This document shows positions 1-7,180 of a stretch of 8,889 nt of DNA, piece by piece. Numbering within the stretch: position 1 is the first letter of the stretch; every line of letters begins with the position of its first letter. The stretch covers positions 1 through 8,889 of the forward strand of contig JAQGHH010000168.1 of the NCBI GenBank assembly GCA_028288945.1. The letters run 5' to 3'. The DNA comes from Phycisphaerales bacterium. GTDB taxonomy: Bacteria > Planctomycetota > Phycisphaerae > Tepidisphaerales > Tepidisphaeraceae. The notes beneath the pieces are model-generated. The model did not search any database. It had not been told where the DNA came from and was given only the letters and a program-made list of their open reading frames with translations. A program made the translations under genes and the position numbers.

Positions 1-34
1 ATCGCTGCGGTTTTAGTTCATTCAGTGCGACGTA

Positions 35-982
35 TTAAGTTTTGATTGCGCGGTGCGATTCGTACCACTCGATGGTCTTCGCCAGTCCCGTTTCCAACGG
101 AGTGCCGGCGACAAACCCAAGCTGCTCTCGCGCGCGGCTGACGTCCAGACATCGACGCGGCTGCCCGTCGGGCTTGCTGGCGTCCCAAACGATTTCGCCC
201 TGGAATCGGCAGAGCTTTGCGATGAGGACCGTCAAATCCCGAATGCTGATCTCCCGGCCGCTGCCCAGGTTCATCGGCTCGGGGGAGTCGTATTTCTCCA
301 TCGCCCGCACGAGCCCCTCGGCACAATCCTCCGCGTACAAAAACTCCCGGCTGGCCGAGCCCGTGCCCCAGGCGGTGATCGTCTTATCGCCGCGGTCGCG
401 GGCCTCGATGCACTTGCGGATCAAGGCGGGGATGACGTGCGAGCTGTGGAGATCGAAGTTGTCGCGCGGGCCGTAAAGATTCACCGGCAGAAGGTAGACC
501 GCGTTCAAACCGTATTGCTGGCGGTACGCCTGGCACATGACCAGCAGCGCCTTTTTGGCGACGCCATAGGGGGCGTTGGTGATTTCCGGGTAGCCGTTCC
601 ACAGCTCGGATTCCTGGAATGGGACGGGCGTGAGATTCGGGTACGCGCAGATGGTGCCGACCTGGACGAACTTTTTGAGCTTGGCGGTTCGCGCCCCTTC
701 GATGAGATGCAGGCCCATGGCCGCGTTGGCGTAGAAGAAGCGGCCGGGGTTATCGCGGTTGGCCCCAATACCGCCGACTTCGGCAGCCAGATGCAGTACG
801 ACGGCGGGGCGGTGGTCGGCATACAGCCGCTGGACGTCGTTCTCGCGCGTCAGGTCATACTCGCGCCGGCGGGGGACAATGATGTCGTTGTACCCGCGGG
901 CCTTGAGCTTCTCGATAACAAAACTACCAAGAAACCCGGCCCCGCCGGTGACGAGAATGCGGTCTGTGGAAGTGATGGGCAT
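35..982 (-). CDS. fcl: GDP-L-fucose synthase (GDP-4-keto-6-deoxymannose 3,5-epimerase/4-reductase)
   Basis: Cytosolic enzyme that epimerises and then reduces GDP-4-keto-6-deoxy-D-mannose to GDP-L-fucose with NADPH, the last step of de novo GDP-fucose synthesis. It is 315 aa, the normal family length, and an extended SDR throughout. The Rossmann motif GGAGFLG is at residues 13-19. The family signature GGIGANRDNPG is at 70-80. The GTICAYP active-site strand (109-115) has T110 and C112 where the E. coli enzyme has S107 and C109. The catalytic YGVAK is Y139/K143, and H182 in SHVIPAL matches E. coli His179. The substrate-binding segments SREFLYAED (211-219) and KPDGQPRRCLD (270-280) are also present. 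The ATG start has a GGAG only 3 nt upstream (complement of 986-989), a short spacing. It lies downstream of gmd on the same strand, separated by an atypically long palindromic spacer. No truncation is seen. Confidence 0.96.
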   Translation of the reverse strand: MPITSTDRILVTGGAGFLGSFVIEKLKARGYNDIIVPRRREYDLTRENDVQRLYADHRPAVVLHLAAEVGGIGANRDNPGRFFYANAAMGLHLIEGARTAKLKKFVQVGTICAYPNLTPVPFQESELWNGYPEITNAPYGVAKKALLVMCQAYRQQYGLNAVYLLPVNLYGPRDNFDLHSSHVIPALIRKCIEARDRGDKTITAWGTGSASREFLYAEDCAEGLVRAMEKYDSPEPMNLGSGREISIRDLTVLIAKLCRFQGEIVWDASKPDGQPRRCLDVSRAREQLGFVAGTPLETGLAKTIEWYESHRAIKT

Positions 983-1201
983 AAACTCCGAAATCTGAAG
1001 CCAAGACTTTGCCGCGAAGGCGCGAAGCGACGAAGCAGGAAGAAGAAAGGAAGAACCGTGTATGGGTTTTAGTGCGCGTCTTTCTTCAGCAAACGGGTCG
1101 GGTACCGAAGAAGACTCGCACTAAAATACGCTCTACAGACGATCTCGCCGCTTTGCATTTCTTCGTCCCTTCGCGGCAAAGTCTTCTATTGGAATTCGGG
1201 T
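983..1201. repeat. Intergenic nested palindrome between gmd and fcl
   Basis: This 219-bp spacer has no gene. An outer perfect 18-bp inverted repeat has its left arm at 1003-1020 (AAGACTTTGCCGCGAAGG) and its right arm at 1168-1185. After an 8-nt bulge on the left side only (1021-1028), pairing resumes for 7 bp (1029-1035 with 1161-1167). Inside lies a second hairpin (1067-1087 with 1107-1126). The arms are built of 8-bp units containing CGAAG: three on the left (1014, 1022, 1030) and two on the right, so the bulge is exactly one unit. The inner stem is bounded by TTTT on the left and AAAA on the right. That polarity is the reverse of an intrinsic terminator on either strand. It could be an inserted fold-back (MITE/REP-like) element or an mRNA processing or stability structure in a gmd-fcl transcript. 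The structure is read directly from sequence; its nature is inference. Confidence 0.8.
1067..1126. repeat. Inner stem-loop of the gmd-fcl spacer
   Basis: The left arm is 1067-1087 and the right arm 1107-1126. Positions 1067-1076 pair perfectly over 10 bp with 1117-1126. There is one C/T mismatch (1077/1116), then 5 bp (1078-1082 with 1111-1115), one bulged T (1083) and 4 bp (1084-1087 with 1107-1110), about 19 bp in all. The loop is about 19 nt. Outside the stem, GTGTA (1059-1063) can pair further with TACGC (1127-1131) across a short bulge, with one G-U pair. No U-tract follows on either strand, so it is not a classic rho-independent terminator. Confidence 0.8.
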
Positions 1202-2242
1202 TTACCCGACTGTCTTGCTCTTATCATGCTCCGCAATCAGTCTTTCCCGGCGGGCCAGTTCCCAGTCGGCTTCGGTCATGAGCTTGGCCAGCGACTTGAA
1301 CGTCACTCGCGGCTTCCATCCCAGGACCTTTCGCGCCTTGGCCGCGTCGCCCAGGAGCAGATCGACTTCCGCCGGGCGGAAGTAGCGGGGGTCTACTTCC
1401 ACGTGCTTTTTCCAATCGAGCTTCAGCAGGCCGAACACTTCGTCGAGGAACTCGCGGACGCTGTGCGTTTCGCCGGTGGCGATGACGTAATCGTCGGGCT
1501 TTTCGTACTGGAGCATCATCCACATCGCTTCGACGTAGTCGCCCGCGAAGCCCCAATCGCGCTTGGCGTCGAGGTTGCCCAGGTAGAGCTTTTCCTGGAG
1601 GCCTTCCTTAATTCGCGTCGCGGCGCGGGTGATTTTTCGGGTGACGAACGTTTCGCCCCGGCGGGGGGATTCGTGGTTGAACAGGATGCCGTTGCAGGCA
1701 AACATGCCGTACGCCTCGCGGTAGTTGATCGTCTGCCAGTGGGCGTAGACCTTCGCGCAAGCGTACGGGCTGCGGGGATAAAAGGGCGTGGTCTCCGTCT
1801 GCGGCGTCTCAATGACCTTTCCGTACTGCTCACTGCTGGAGGCCTGGTAATACCGAACGGGCAAGCCGGTGTCGCGGATCGCTTCGAGCAAATTGATCGT
1901 CCCGACCGCCACCGCCTGCATCGTGTAAACCGGCTGATCGTAGCTCACGCGAACGTGGCTCTGCGCGCCAAGGTTGTACGCCTCATCCGGGCGCACGCGG
2001 GTGAGAATTTCGCGCAGGCCGGTGCCGTCAACGAGGTCGCCATAGTGGAGGAAGACCCGGGCGGCCGGCGTGTGGGGGTCGACGTATAGGTGTTCGATGC
2101 GCGAGGTATTGAACGAACTACTTCGGCGGACGATCCCGTGGACCTCGTACCCCTTGGCCAGCAGGAATTCCGCCAGGTAGGAGCCGTCCTGGCCCGTAAT
2201 CCCGGTGATCAGCGCACGTTTCCGTCCGTTGGACTGTGTCAT
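1202..2242 (-). CDS. gmd: GDP-mannose 4,6-dehydratase
   Basis: Cytosolic NADP-dependent SDR that converts GDP-D-mannose to GDP-4-keto-6-deoxy-D-mannose, the first committed step toward GDP-L-fucose and other GDP-deoxyhexoses. It is 346 aa, the usual length. Motifs in order: nucleotide-binding GITGQDG (14-20); the GMD-specific VRRSSSFNTSRIEHLY (38-53), which contacts the NADP phosphate; YNLGAQSHV (89-97); the active-site strand ASSSEQYG (134-141), with S136 and E138 where E. coli has T133 and E135; catalytic SPYACAK with Y160/K164; the tetramer-loop and substrate segment NHESPRRGETFVTRKITRA (189-207); and DPRYFRPAEVDLLLGDA (284-300). The start MTQSNGRKRALITG is a typical N-terminus; the ATG is preceded by a weak AGGG about 9 nt upstream. 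It precedes fcl on the same strand, making a two-gene GDP-fucose unit. No damage is seen. Confidence 0.97.
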   Translation of the reverse strand: MTQSNGRKRALITGITGQDGSYLAEFLLAKGYEVHGIVRRSSSFNTSRIEHLYVDPHTPAARVFLHYGDLVDGTGLREILTRVRPDEAYNLGAQSHVRVSYDQPVYTMQAVAVGTINLLEAIRDTGLPVRYYQASSSEQYGKVIETPQTETTPFYPRSPYACAKVYAHWQTINYREAYGMFACNGILFNHESPRRGETFVTRKITRAATRIKEGLQEKLYLGNLDAKRDWGFAGDYVEAMWMMLQYEKPDDYVIATGETHSVREFLDEVFGLLKLDWKKHVEVDPRYFRPAEVDLLLGDAAKARKVLGWKPRVTFKSLAKLMTEADWELARRERLIAEHDKSKTVG

Positions 2243-2308
2243 GTAAGGCTGCCCTGTTTTTTGCCCGCGCCATGGTACACGCGGGGTGATCGACCCGAAA
2301 CGCGGGGG

Positions 2309-2337
2309 AGTTTACCGGCCCCTGCCGGGCAGTACAA
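2309..2337 (-). promoter_or_regulatory. gmd: Candidate sigma-70-type promoter for gmd with a palindromic spacer
   Basis: On the minus strand, TTGTAC (complement of 2332-2337) and TAAACT (complement of 2309-2314) are separated by exactly 17 bp. Transcription would start about 60 nt before the gmd ATG. The matches are only moderate (3/6 at -35, 4/6 at -10). The spacer contains an inverted repeat, CCGGC (2315-2319) and GCCGG (2324-2328) around a CCCT centre, which could be an operator or chance in GC-rich DNA. The surrounding 2243-2469 region is the divergent intergenic DNA between gmd and the plus-strand secreted-protein gene; I see no convincing plus-strand promoter in it. Confidence 0.27.
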
Positions 2338-2469
2338 CCACACCGCGGATCACGTAATTGCGTTTTGGCATGGTCGGCCCGAGCCGCCGCGGATACACTT
2401 ACTTGTTGAGCGAGCGCGATCTCATGCGGAGGCGCGCCGAAGCGGGTACGGATCAACTCGGAGCGTTTT

Positions 2470-2922
2470 ATGAACCTCTTGCGAACCTTCATCTGCCTGG
2501 CGGGCATGATCGCGTTGTCGCAGACGGCCCGGGCGCAGGTGCCGTTCTATTACCCTGGCGCTACGGCGTTTACGCCGGAAATCAGCATCGCCAATAGCGG
2601 CGTCATCCAGGACGTGCAGGGGGTGGTATCGGCGGATCAGAAGCACGTCACGCTGAACATGCGTGCGTCCAACACCAAGCTCCTGGCGCTCAAGGAATTT
2701 GAATTCCAGCAGCAGCCGGCCATGGGTTTCGTGGGGGGCGTGCCGGTGCGTCCCCCGGTGCCCAATGGCAACGCGAACGCGGTAACCAAGCCCACGAAGA
2801 ACAGCGATGACCCGGCCACCGCCGTCCGATCAAGCCCGTCTGAAATCCTTGCCGCCGCCCGCAATGAAGCTTCCGTCCTTCAGCGGCCGGGTATGACGCG
2901 ACTCACCGCACCGAGGCATTAA
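2470..2922 (+). CDS. Small secreted protein of unknown function with a secretin-like strand segment
   Basis: 150 aa, not assigned to a named family. Residues 1-22 form a clear Sec signal peptide: a short basic start (R5), a hydrophobic core FICLAGMIAL, and the cleavage site ARA|Q at 22/23, so the product should be exported. The mature core, FTPEISIANSGVIQDVQGVV (34-53) followed by SADQKHVTLNM (54-64), resembles a beta-strand segment (VSADRRYVTL-type) found in secretin-like C-termini and in many planctomycete envelope proteins. This is a recollection, not a search. Residues 81-120 are Pro/Gly/Asn-rich and probably disordered, and the C-terminus has a short helix-like stretch, SSPSEILAAARNEAS. 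The start is supported by GGAG (2460-2463) with a 6-nt spacer. It lies 73 bp upstream of the AsmA-like gene on the same strand, so the two may be co-transcribed. A role in the envelope is inferred from export only. Confidence 0.7.
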   Translation: MNLLRTFICLAGMIALSQTARAQVPFYYPGATAFTPEISIANSGVIQDVQGVVSADQKHVTLNMRASNTKLLALKEFEFQQQPAMGFVGGVPVRPPVPNGNANAVTKPTKNSDDPATAVRSSPSEILAAARNEASVLQRPGMTRLTAPRH

Positions 2923-2979
2923 ATGAAGTTTGTTTATCGTTCCAATAGATTCCGATTCGTCCCTATCGCGACCCTCTAA
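2923..2979 (+). CDS. Possible 18-codon leader ORF ahead of the AsmA-like gene
   Basis: An ATG directly abuts the TAA of the 150-aa gene (TAAATG, 2920-2925) and opens an 18-codon ORF, MKFVYRSNRFRFVPIATL, ending in TAA at 2977-2979. A good Shine-Dalgarno GAGG lies at 2913-2916 with a 6-nt spacer, inside the end of the upstream gene. The next gene's preferred ATG is 16 nt after this stop and has no recognisable ribosome-binding site, so the short ORF could feed ribosomes to it by termination-reinitiation. The peptide is basic and not a known family. Chance occurrence is quite possible. Confidence 0.3.
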   Translation: MKFVYRSNRFRFVPIATL

Positions 2980-2995
2980 TTCCAACTCCCGAGCC

Positions 2996-5900
2996 ATGAC
3001 ACAAGACAACCCCGCCGCCGACCCCAACCCAGACCCGTCCCGAGAACCCACTCGCCAGCCCGTACCCGATCCACAAGGAAAGAAGCCCGCCGGGCCCGCG
3101 CCGCGCAAGCGCCGCTGGGTTCGTCGCCTCGCAATCGTTGCGGGCGTGCTGTTGCTGCTGGTCGCACTGTTGATTGCGCTGATCCCGACGATCGCCAGCA
3201 CGGGGGCGGCGCGCTCGTACGTCGTGAAGACAGTCAACGAGCGACTAAACGGAAAAGTGGAAATCGCGGACTGGTCGATCGGCTGGACGAGCGGGATCAA
3301 GGCCGACGGCATCCGGGTCTTCGACGAGCAGAATCGGCAGATCCTCGAAATCCCGCACGTCAGCACCCAGCTTTCGTTGCTGGGCGCCGCGCGGGGCCAG
3401 TATCACCTGGGCAAGACCGTCGTCGACGGACTCGACTTTAATGCCGAGCGCTACCCGGACGGCACGCTCAATTTCGCGAAGCTGATGAAGCAGACCAAGC
3501 CGGCCGCGACGTCAAAAACTGAAAAGCAAGCTGAGGAGCCGGCCAAGACTTCGACGCCCAGCAAGCTCCCCGACGTGGACGGCGACATTCAGCTCGTCAA
3601 TTGCCGGGGGACCGTGCAAACCGATGCGGTCGATCCGAAGACCGGAAAACAGACCAGCCAGATGGTGAAGTTCACGTCCATCAAGGGCGGCGTGAACATT
3701 CCGAACATCAACCAGCCGATCACCAATTCACTCGAAGTCGTCGAAAACACCGGCGGGCCGGACTCCGGCACGGTGAGCGTAAACGGCAAGCTCCAGATCG
3801 CGAAAAACAATGTGCTTCTCCCGACCGATGAGATGAACGTCGATCAGAAGCTTGGAATTGCGACGTTCGAGCTCGCGAGCGTGTTGGGGTTCTGCCCGCC
3901 CAATATCACCGCCTTGGCCGGCAAATCCGACGGCAGCGTGAACATCCATCTCGCCGCCCACGAAGCCGCGGTGATCGACGCCTTGGTGCAAACCAAGAAC
4001 TTCAAGCTAGGCGGCCCAATCCTCAAGGGGGACACGTACGTCGCGGACGCCGTCACCATCACCGTCCCCAAGACGACCGTTGACATGTCGCCCGGGCTCG
4101 GCGGCTCTGACAACTACCGCATTCGCATCGGCCCGGCGGGGGGGAAGGAAGCGATCACGCTCGCCCTCGCCAACACCGTGCGCGGAAAGCCCAGCCAGTC
4201 CACCGCCACCCTCACCGCGGACGTCACGCCCGGGCAGCTGAAAAACATCGGCGCGAACAAGGCGCCCGGCGGCGACGGGATGATTCACACCGGCGTCGAT
4301 CTCGATCTCGCGGCGCTGGCCGCGAGTGTGCCGCACGCGCTGGGCATGCAGCCCAACGTGCGCCTCGATTCCGGCCGGCTTACCGAGGGCACCGACGTTC
4401 GCATCGCCGCCAATAAGGCGCTCATTCAACAGGCGCTAGACGTCAAAGACGTGGCCGGCACGAACACCGCCGACAACAAGCAGATCGCCCTGCAACCCAT
4501 CAACGTGTCGATCAAAGCCACGAGCCTTGGCGGAGGCGGGCACATCCCCGACTTGCGCGACATCCTTCTAGTCATGACCACCGGCGCCGGCGCGAACGGC
4601 GGCTACGCCACCGCCAACGTCACCGCACCCACGCTCTCGAATCTCGACGCCAAGGTGCACGTCGTGCTCGAACAATTCCAAAAGGAATTCGCCCAGATCA
4701 TCGACTTCAACGGGCTGAACCTCGCCGGAACGATGGATCTCGCCGCCGCTTCCAAGGGGAATCTGATTCCCGAGGAGGCCAAGCCCGGCGAGAAACTCAC
4801 GGCGGATGCCAATATGCATCTCACTTTCGCCAACCTGAAAGTGGAAGGCATGAAGGACCGTTCGCCGCTCAACGAGCCGCGGATAGAACTGGTCACCACC
4901 GGCACCCTGGAAGGCGGCAAGGACCAGTTCGTGCAGCGATTGAGCAACATCAACACCACACTGGACACCAATGACCCCACCGGCCCGACGATCGATACCC
5001 ATTTCGCCGGCAGCGTGGATCTGAAAAAGGGCATGACGGACGGCCCCGGCGTTCTCGAAATCAAGAGGATGGACATCGCGCGTCTCAAAGCCCTTGCCTC
5101 CGGGACGCCCACCACCCCGGGGGCGAATCTCACGAAGGGCATCGCGAAAGGCACGGTCAATTTTGGGACGGAAAGTCAACAGGTGACCGTCGGCGGCAAC
5201 CTCGACATAACGGAAATTACCATTGCCGTGCCCAACGCCACCGGCCTGACGAATGAACAAATCAAGCTCACGTTCGCCATGCGGGCGCCCGAAGATTTAT
5301 CGTCGGCAACCATCCCGCAAATGGACATCGCCGGCAGCATGCTGACCGCCCGCCTGGCCGACGCGCAGGTACAACTGAAGGAGGGTTCGGGGGCCGACGC
5401 CAAACCCGTGCCGACCTTGCAGAAGCTCCGCAAGGCGACGATCACGTTCGACGTCCCGGCGGTGGAGAAGCTCCAGGCGTTGCTCGACAGTCTGTCCGCT
5501 CCCGCGACTTCCAAGCCGGTCGCCGGGTCCGGCACGGCATCCGCCGACCGTTTTGGCGCGCTGCTCGCGCTGGCCAACCCGAAGGACAAGCAGCCTGACG
5601 CCAATGCCCCCGCGGCGCCCACGCCGCCAACCAAGCTCGCACACGGCAGCCTGAAAGGGATGCTCAACGTCACCGGCGACGCCAGGCAGCTGGTCGTGCA
5701 GCCCAACATTTCCGGCGCGGACCTGGTCCTCAGCAAGGATGGAGTGCCCGATCCCATCGGGGCGGTGGCGTTCAACGGCCAGATGGCCATCATTCCCGCC
5801 CCGGTGCCTCCCGCGGGCGCGGCCCCCAAAACGACGCCATCGATCATGGACCAGATCGCGTCCATTCAGTTCACCAACCTGGCGGCACTAGGCGTCGGGA

Positions 5901-7180
5901 GCGGCATCAAAATCAACGGCGGCATCGAAGACCTCGCCCACGCCCGCACGATGCGCAATGTGACTATCGATCTCACCTACAACGCCACACAGATCTGGGC
6001 GGCCGTTCGTCCGCTCATGGCGAAGGAATCGCAGGAGTCGTACAAGGACGTGAAGATCGCGGGCAACTACACCCGCCAGATCACACTGGGCGGCAGCATG
6101 CCCGCCGACAAGCCTTTCAACGAAGCCGTCAAAACGCTCACCGCCAAAGGCGAATTCCTCCTCGACTCCTTCGAGCACGGCGGCGCGACGCTCAACGGCT
6201 GGGTCCTCCCCTTCAACCTCTCGCAAGGCCTCGTCCGCATCGCTTACGCCGACAAACCCGAAGGCCAGAACTTCCCCGCCCCCGCCCACCTCAACGGCGG
6301 CAACTTCGTCCTCGGCGGCGCGGTAGTCAACCTTGCCGAGGAGCACCCCCGTCTGAACATCCCCGCGGGCACGAAGATCATGGAAAACGTCAGCCTCAAT
6401 CCGCTCTTCGCCTCGACGTTCCTGGGCGACTTCCTGAACAACCCCATGTTCGTCGGGGCGAATCAGGCCAGTGGATTGCTCAACGCCATCGTCAACAGAT
6501 GCGAACGCCTGCCGATTGATTCCACCGTGACGCAGCCGATCCCCAGCAACGACGGCGTGCTGGACATGACACTCACCGTCCAGCGCATTCAGATCGGCAA
6601 TGCGATGCTGGCCAACGTCGCCCAGCAGATGGGCAAAGTCACCGGCAGCGGAGTCAACTTTGCGAGTTTGCAGGGCGACATCCCCAGTTTCACCGTGAAG
6701 ATTCAGCACGGCGTCGTCACGCACGATCTCACCCTCGCCTTCGGGGAGAGCAAGCGCCCGATGCACCTGTTCGGCGACGTGGCCCTGAACACCCGCCAGA
6801 TGCACATGACGGCCGACTTCCCGTGGGCCCTCTTCAACATGACGCCGCCCAGGCAACTGGCCGCGATCATGGGCGACGGCGTAAAGGTTCCTCTGGCCGG
6901 ACCGGTGAACGCGCCGCAGTTCAACATCGTCGGACTGGTCCAGTCGAACGTCCAGGACAACATCAAGAAGAACCTGACCAACCCCCAGGACGCGGCGGAC
7001 CTACTCAACAACATCCTCGGCAAAGACAAGAAACAACAGCCGAATCCTCCCAACAATCCCAACCAGCCGCCCCAGCAACAAAACAAGCAAGACCCTCTGG
7101 ACCTACTGAACAATTTGATGAACAAGAACGACAAGAACAAAAAAGGCCCGCCCGATTCGCAGCCGGCCCAAAATCGCTGA
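2996..7180 (+). CDS. AsmA-like membrane-anchored envelope protein
   Basis: 1394 aa from the preferred ATG at 2996; the same frame stays open upstream to a TTG at 2930 with no good ribosome-binding site. Residues 1-44 are a Pro-rich cytoplasmic tail ending in KRRWVRR. One transmembrane helix follows (about 45-66), with the rest predicted periplasmic by the positive-inside rule. The next segment, NERLNGKVEIADWSIGW then a GIKADGIRVFDEQN stretch (81-113), and the PDGTLNFAKL motif after it, match the N-terminal pattern of AsmA-family proteins. These are bridge-like beta-rich proteins linked to lipid traffic or outer-membrane homeostasis. The C-terminal VPLAGPVNAPQFNI (1298-1311) is the 'iPv.l.Gpl..P.f' element seen near AsmA ends. 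The middle is beta-rich with few recognisable motifs. The last 63 residues are Asn/Gln/Pro/Lys-rich and contain two copies of a DLLNN helix. AsmA-like is well supported by pattern; substrate and exact subfamily are unknown. Confidence 0.72.
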   Translation: MTQDNPAADPNPDPSREPTRQPVPDPQGKKPAGPAPRKRRWVRRLAIVAGVLLLLVALLIALIPTIASTGAARSYVVKTVNERLNGKVEIADWSIGWTSGIKADGIRVFDEQNRQILEIPHVSTQLSLLGAARGQYHLGKTVVDGLDFNAERYPDGTLNFAKLMKQTKPAATSKTEKQAEEPAKTSTPSKLPDVDGDIQLVNCRGTVQTDAVDPKTGKQTSQMVKFTSIKGGVNIPNINQPITNSLEVVENTGGPDSGTVSVNGKLQIAKNNVLLPTDEMNVDQKLGIATFELASVLGFCPPNITALAGKSDGSVNIHLAAHEAAVIDALVQTKNFKLGGPILKGDTYVADAVTITVPKTTVDMSPGLGGSDNYRIRIGPAGGKEAITLALANTVRGKPSQSTATLTADVTPGQLKNIGANKAPGGDGMIHTGVDLDLAALAASVPHALGMQPNVRLDSGRLTEGTDVRIAANKALIQQALDVKDVAGTNTADNKQIALQPINVSIKATSLGGGGHIPDLRDILLVMTTGAGANGGYATANVTAPTLSNLDAKVHVVLEQFQKEFAQIIDFNGLNLAGTMDLAAASKGNLIPEEAKPGEKLTADANMHLTFANLKVEGMKDRSPLNEPRIELVTTGTLEGGKDQFVQRLSNINTTLDTNDPTGPTIDTHFAGSVDLKKGMTDGPGVLEIKRMDIARLKALASGTPTTPGANLTKGIAKGTVNFGTESQQVTVGGNLDITEITIAVPNATGLTNEQIKLTFAMRAPEDLSSATIPQMDIAGSMLTARLADAQVQLKEGSGADAKPVPTLQKLRKATITFDVPAVEKLQALLDSLSAPATSKPVAGSGTASADRFGALLALANPKDKQPDANAPAAPTPPTKLAHGSLKGMLNVTGDARQLVVQPNISGADLVLSKDGVPDPIGAVAFNGQMAIIPAPVPPAGAAPKTTPSIMDQIASIQFTNLAALGVGSGIKINGGIEDLAHARTMRNVTIDLTYNATQIWAAVRPLMAKESQESYKDVKIAGNYTRQITLGGSMPADKPFNEAVKTLTAKGEFLLDSFEHGGATLNGWVLPFNLSQGLVRIAYADKPEGQNFPAPAHLNGGNFVLGGAVVNLAEEHPRLNIPAGTKIMENVSLNPLFASTFLGDFLNNPMFVGANQASGLLNAIVNRCERLPIDSTVTQPIPSNDGVLDMTLTVQRIQIGNAMLANVAQQMGKVTGSGVNFASLQGDIPSFTVKIQHGVVTHDLTLAFGESKRPMHLFGDVALNTRQMHMTADFPWALFNMTPPRQLAAIMGDGVKVPLAGPVNAPQFNIVGLVQSNVQDNIKKNLTNPQDAADLLNNILGKDKKQQPNPPNNPNQPPQQQNKQDPLDLLNNLMNKNDKNKKGPPDSQPAQNR

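Noticed and set aside
1..34. Downstream gene end or terminator after fcl
   Set aside because: Too short to judge; no hairpin or motif is visible in these bases.
53..1072. Long plus-strand open frame (339 codons) antisense to fcl
   Set aside because: It mirrors fcl, which has full family motifs on the minus strand. High-GC codon bias opens antisense frames, and this one encodes no recognisable domain.
1003..1185. Intrinsic terminator between gmd and fcl
   Set aside because: Stems are strong, but no U-tract follows on either strand; the inner stem has T's before and A's after, the wrong polarity.
1226..2089. 287-codon plus-strand open frame antisense to gmd
   Set aside because: Shadow of the unmistakable gmd reading frame; the composition is typical of antisense translation, with no motifs.
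2930..2995. TTG start at 2930 for the AsmA-like protein
   Set aside because: It has no usable SD and would add a Ser/Asn-rich stretch unlike a cytoplasmic tail start. ATG at 2996 gives a normal tail-plus-TM arrangement, although it too lacks a clear SD.
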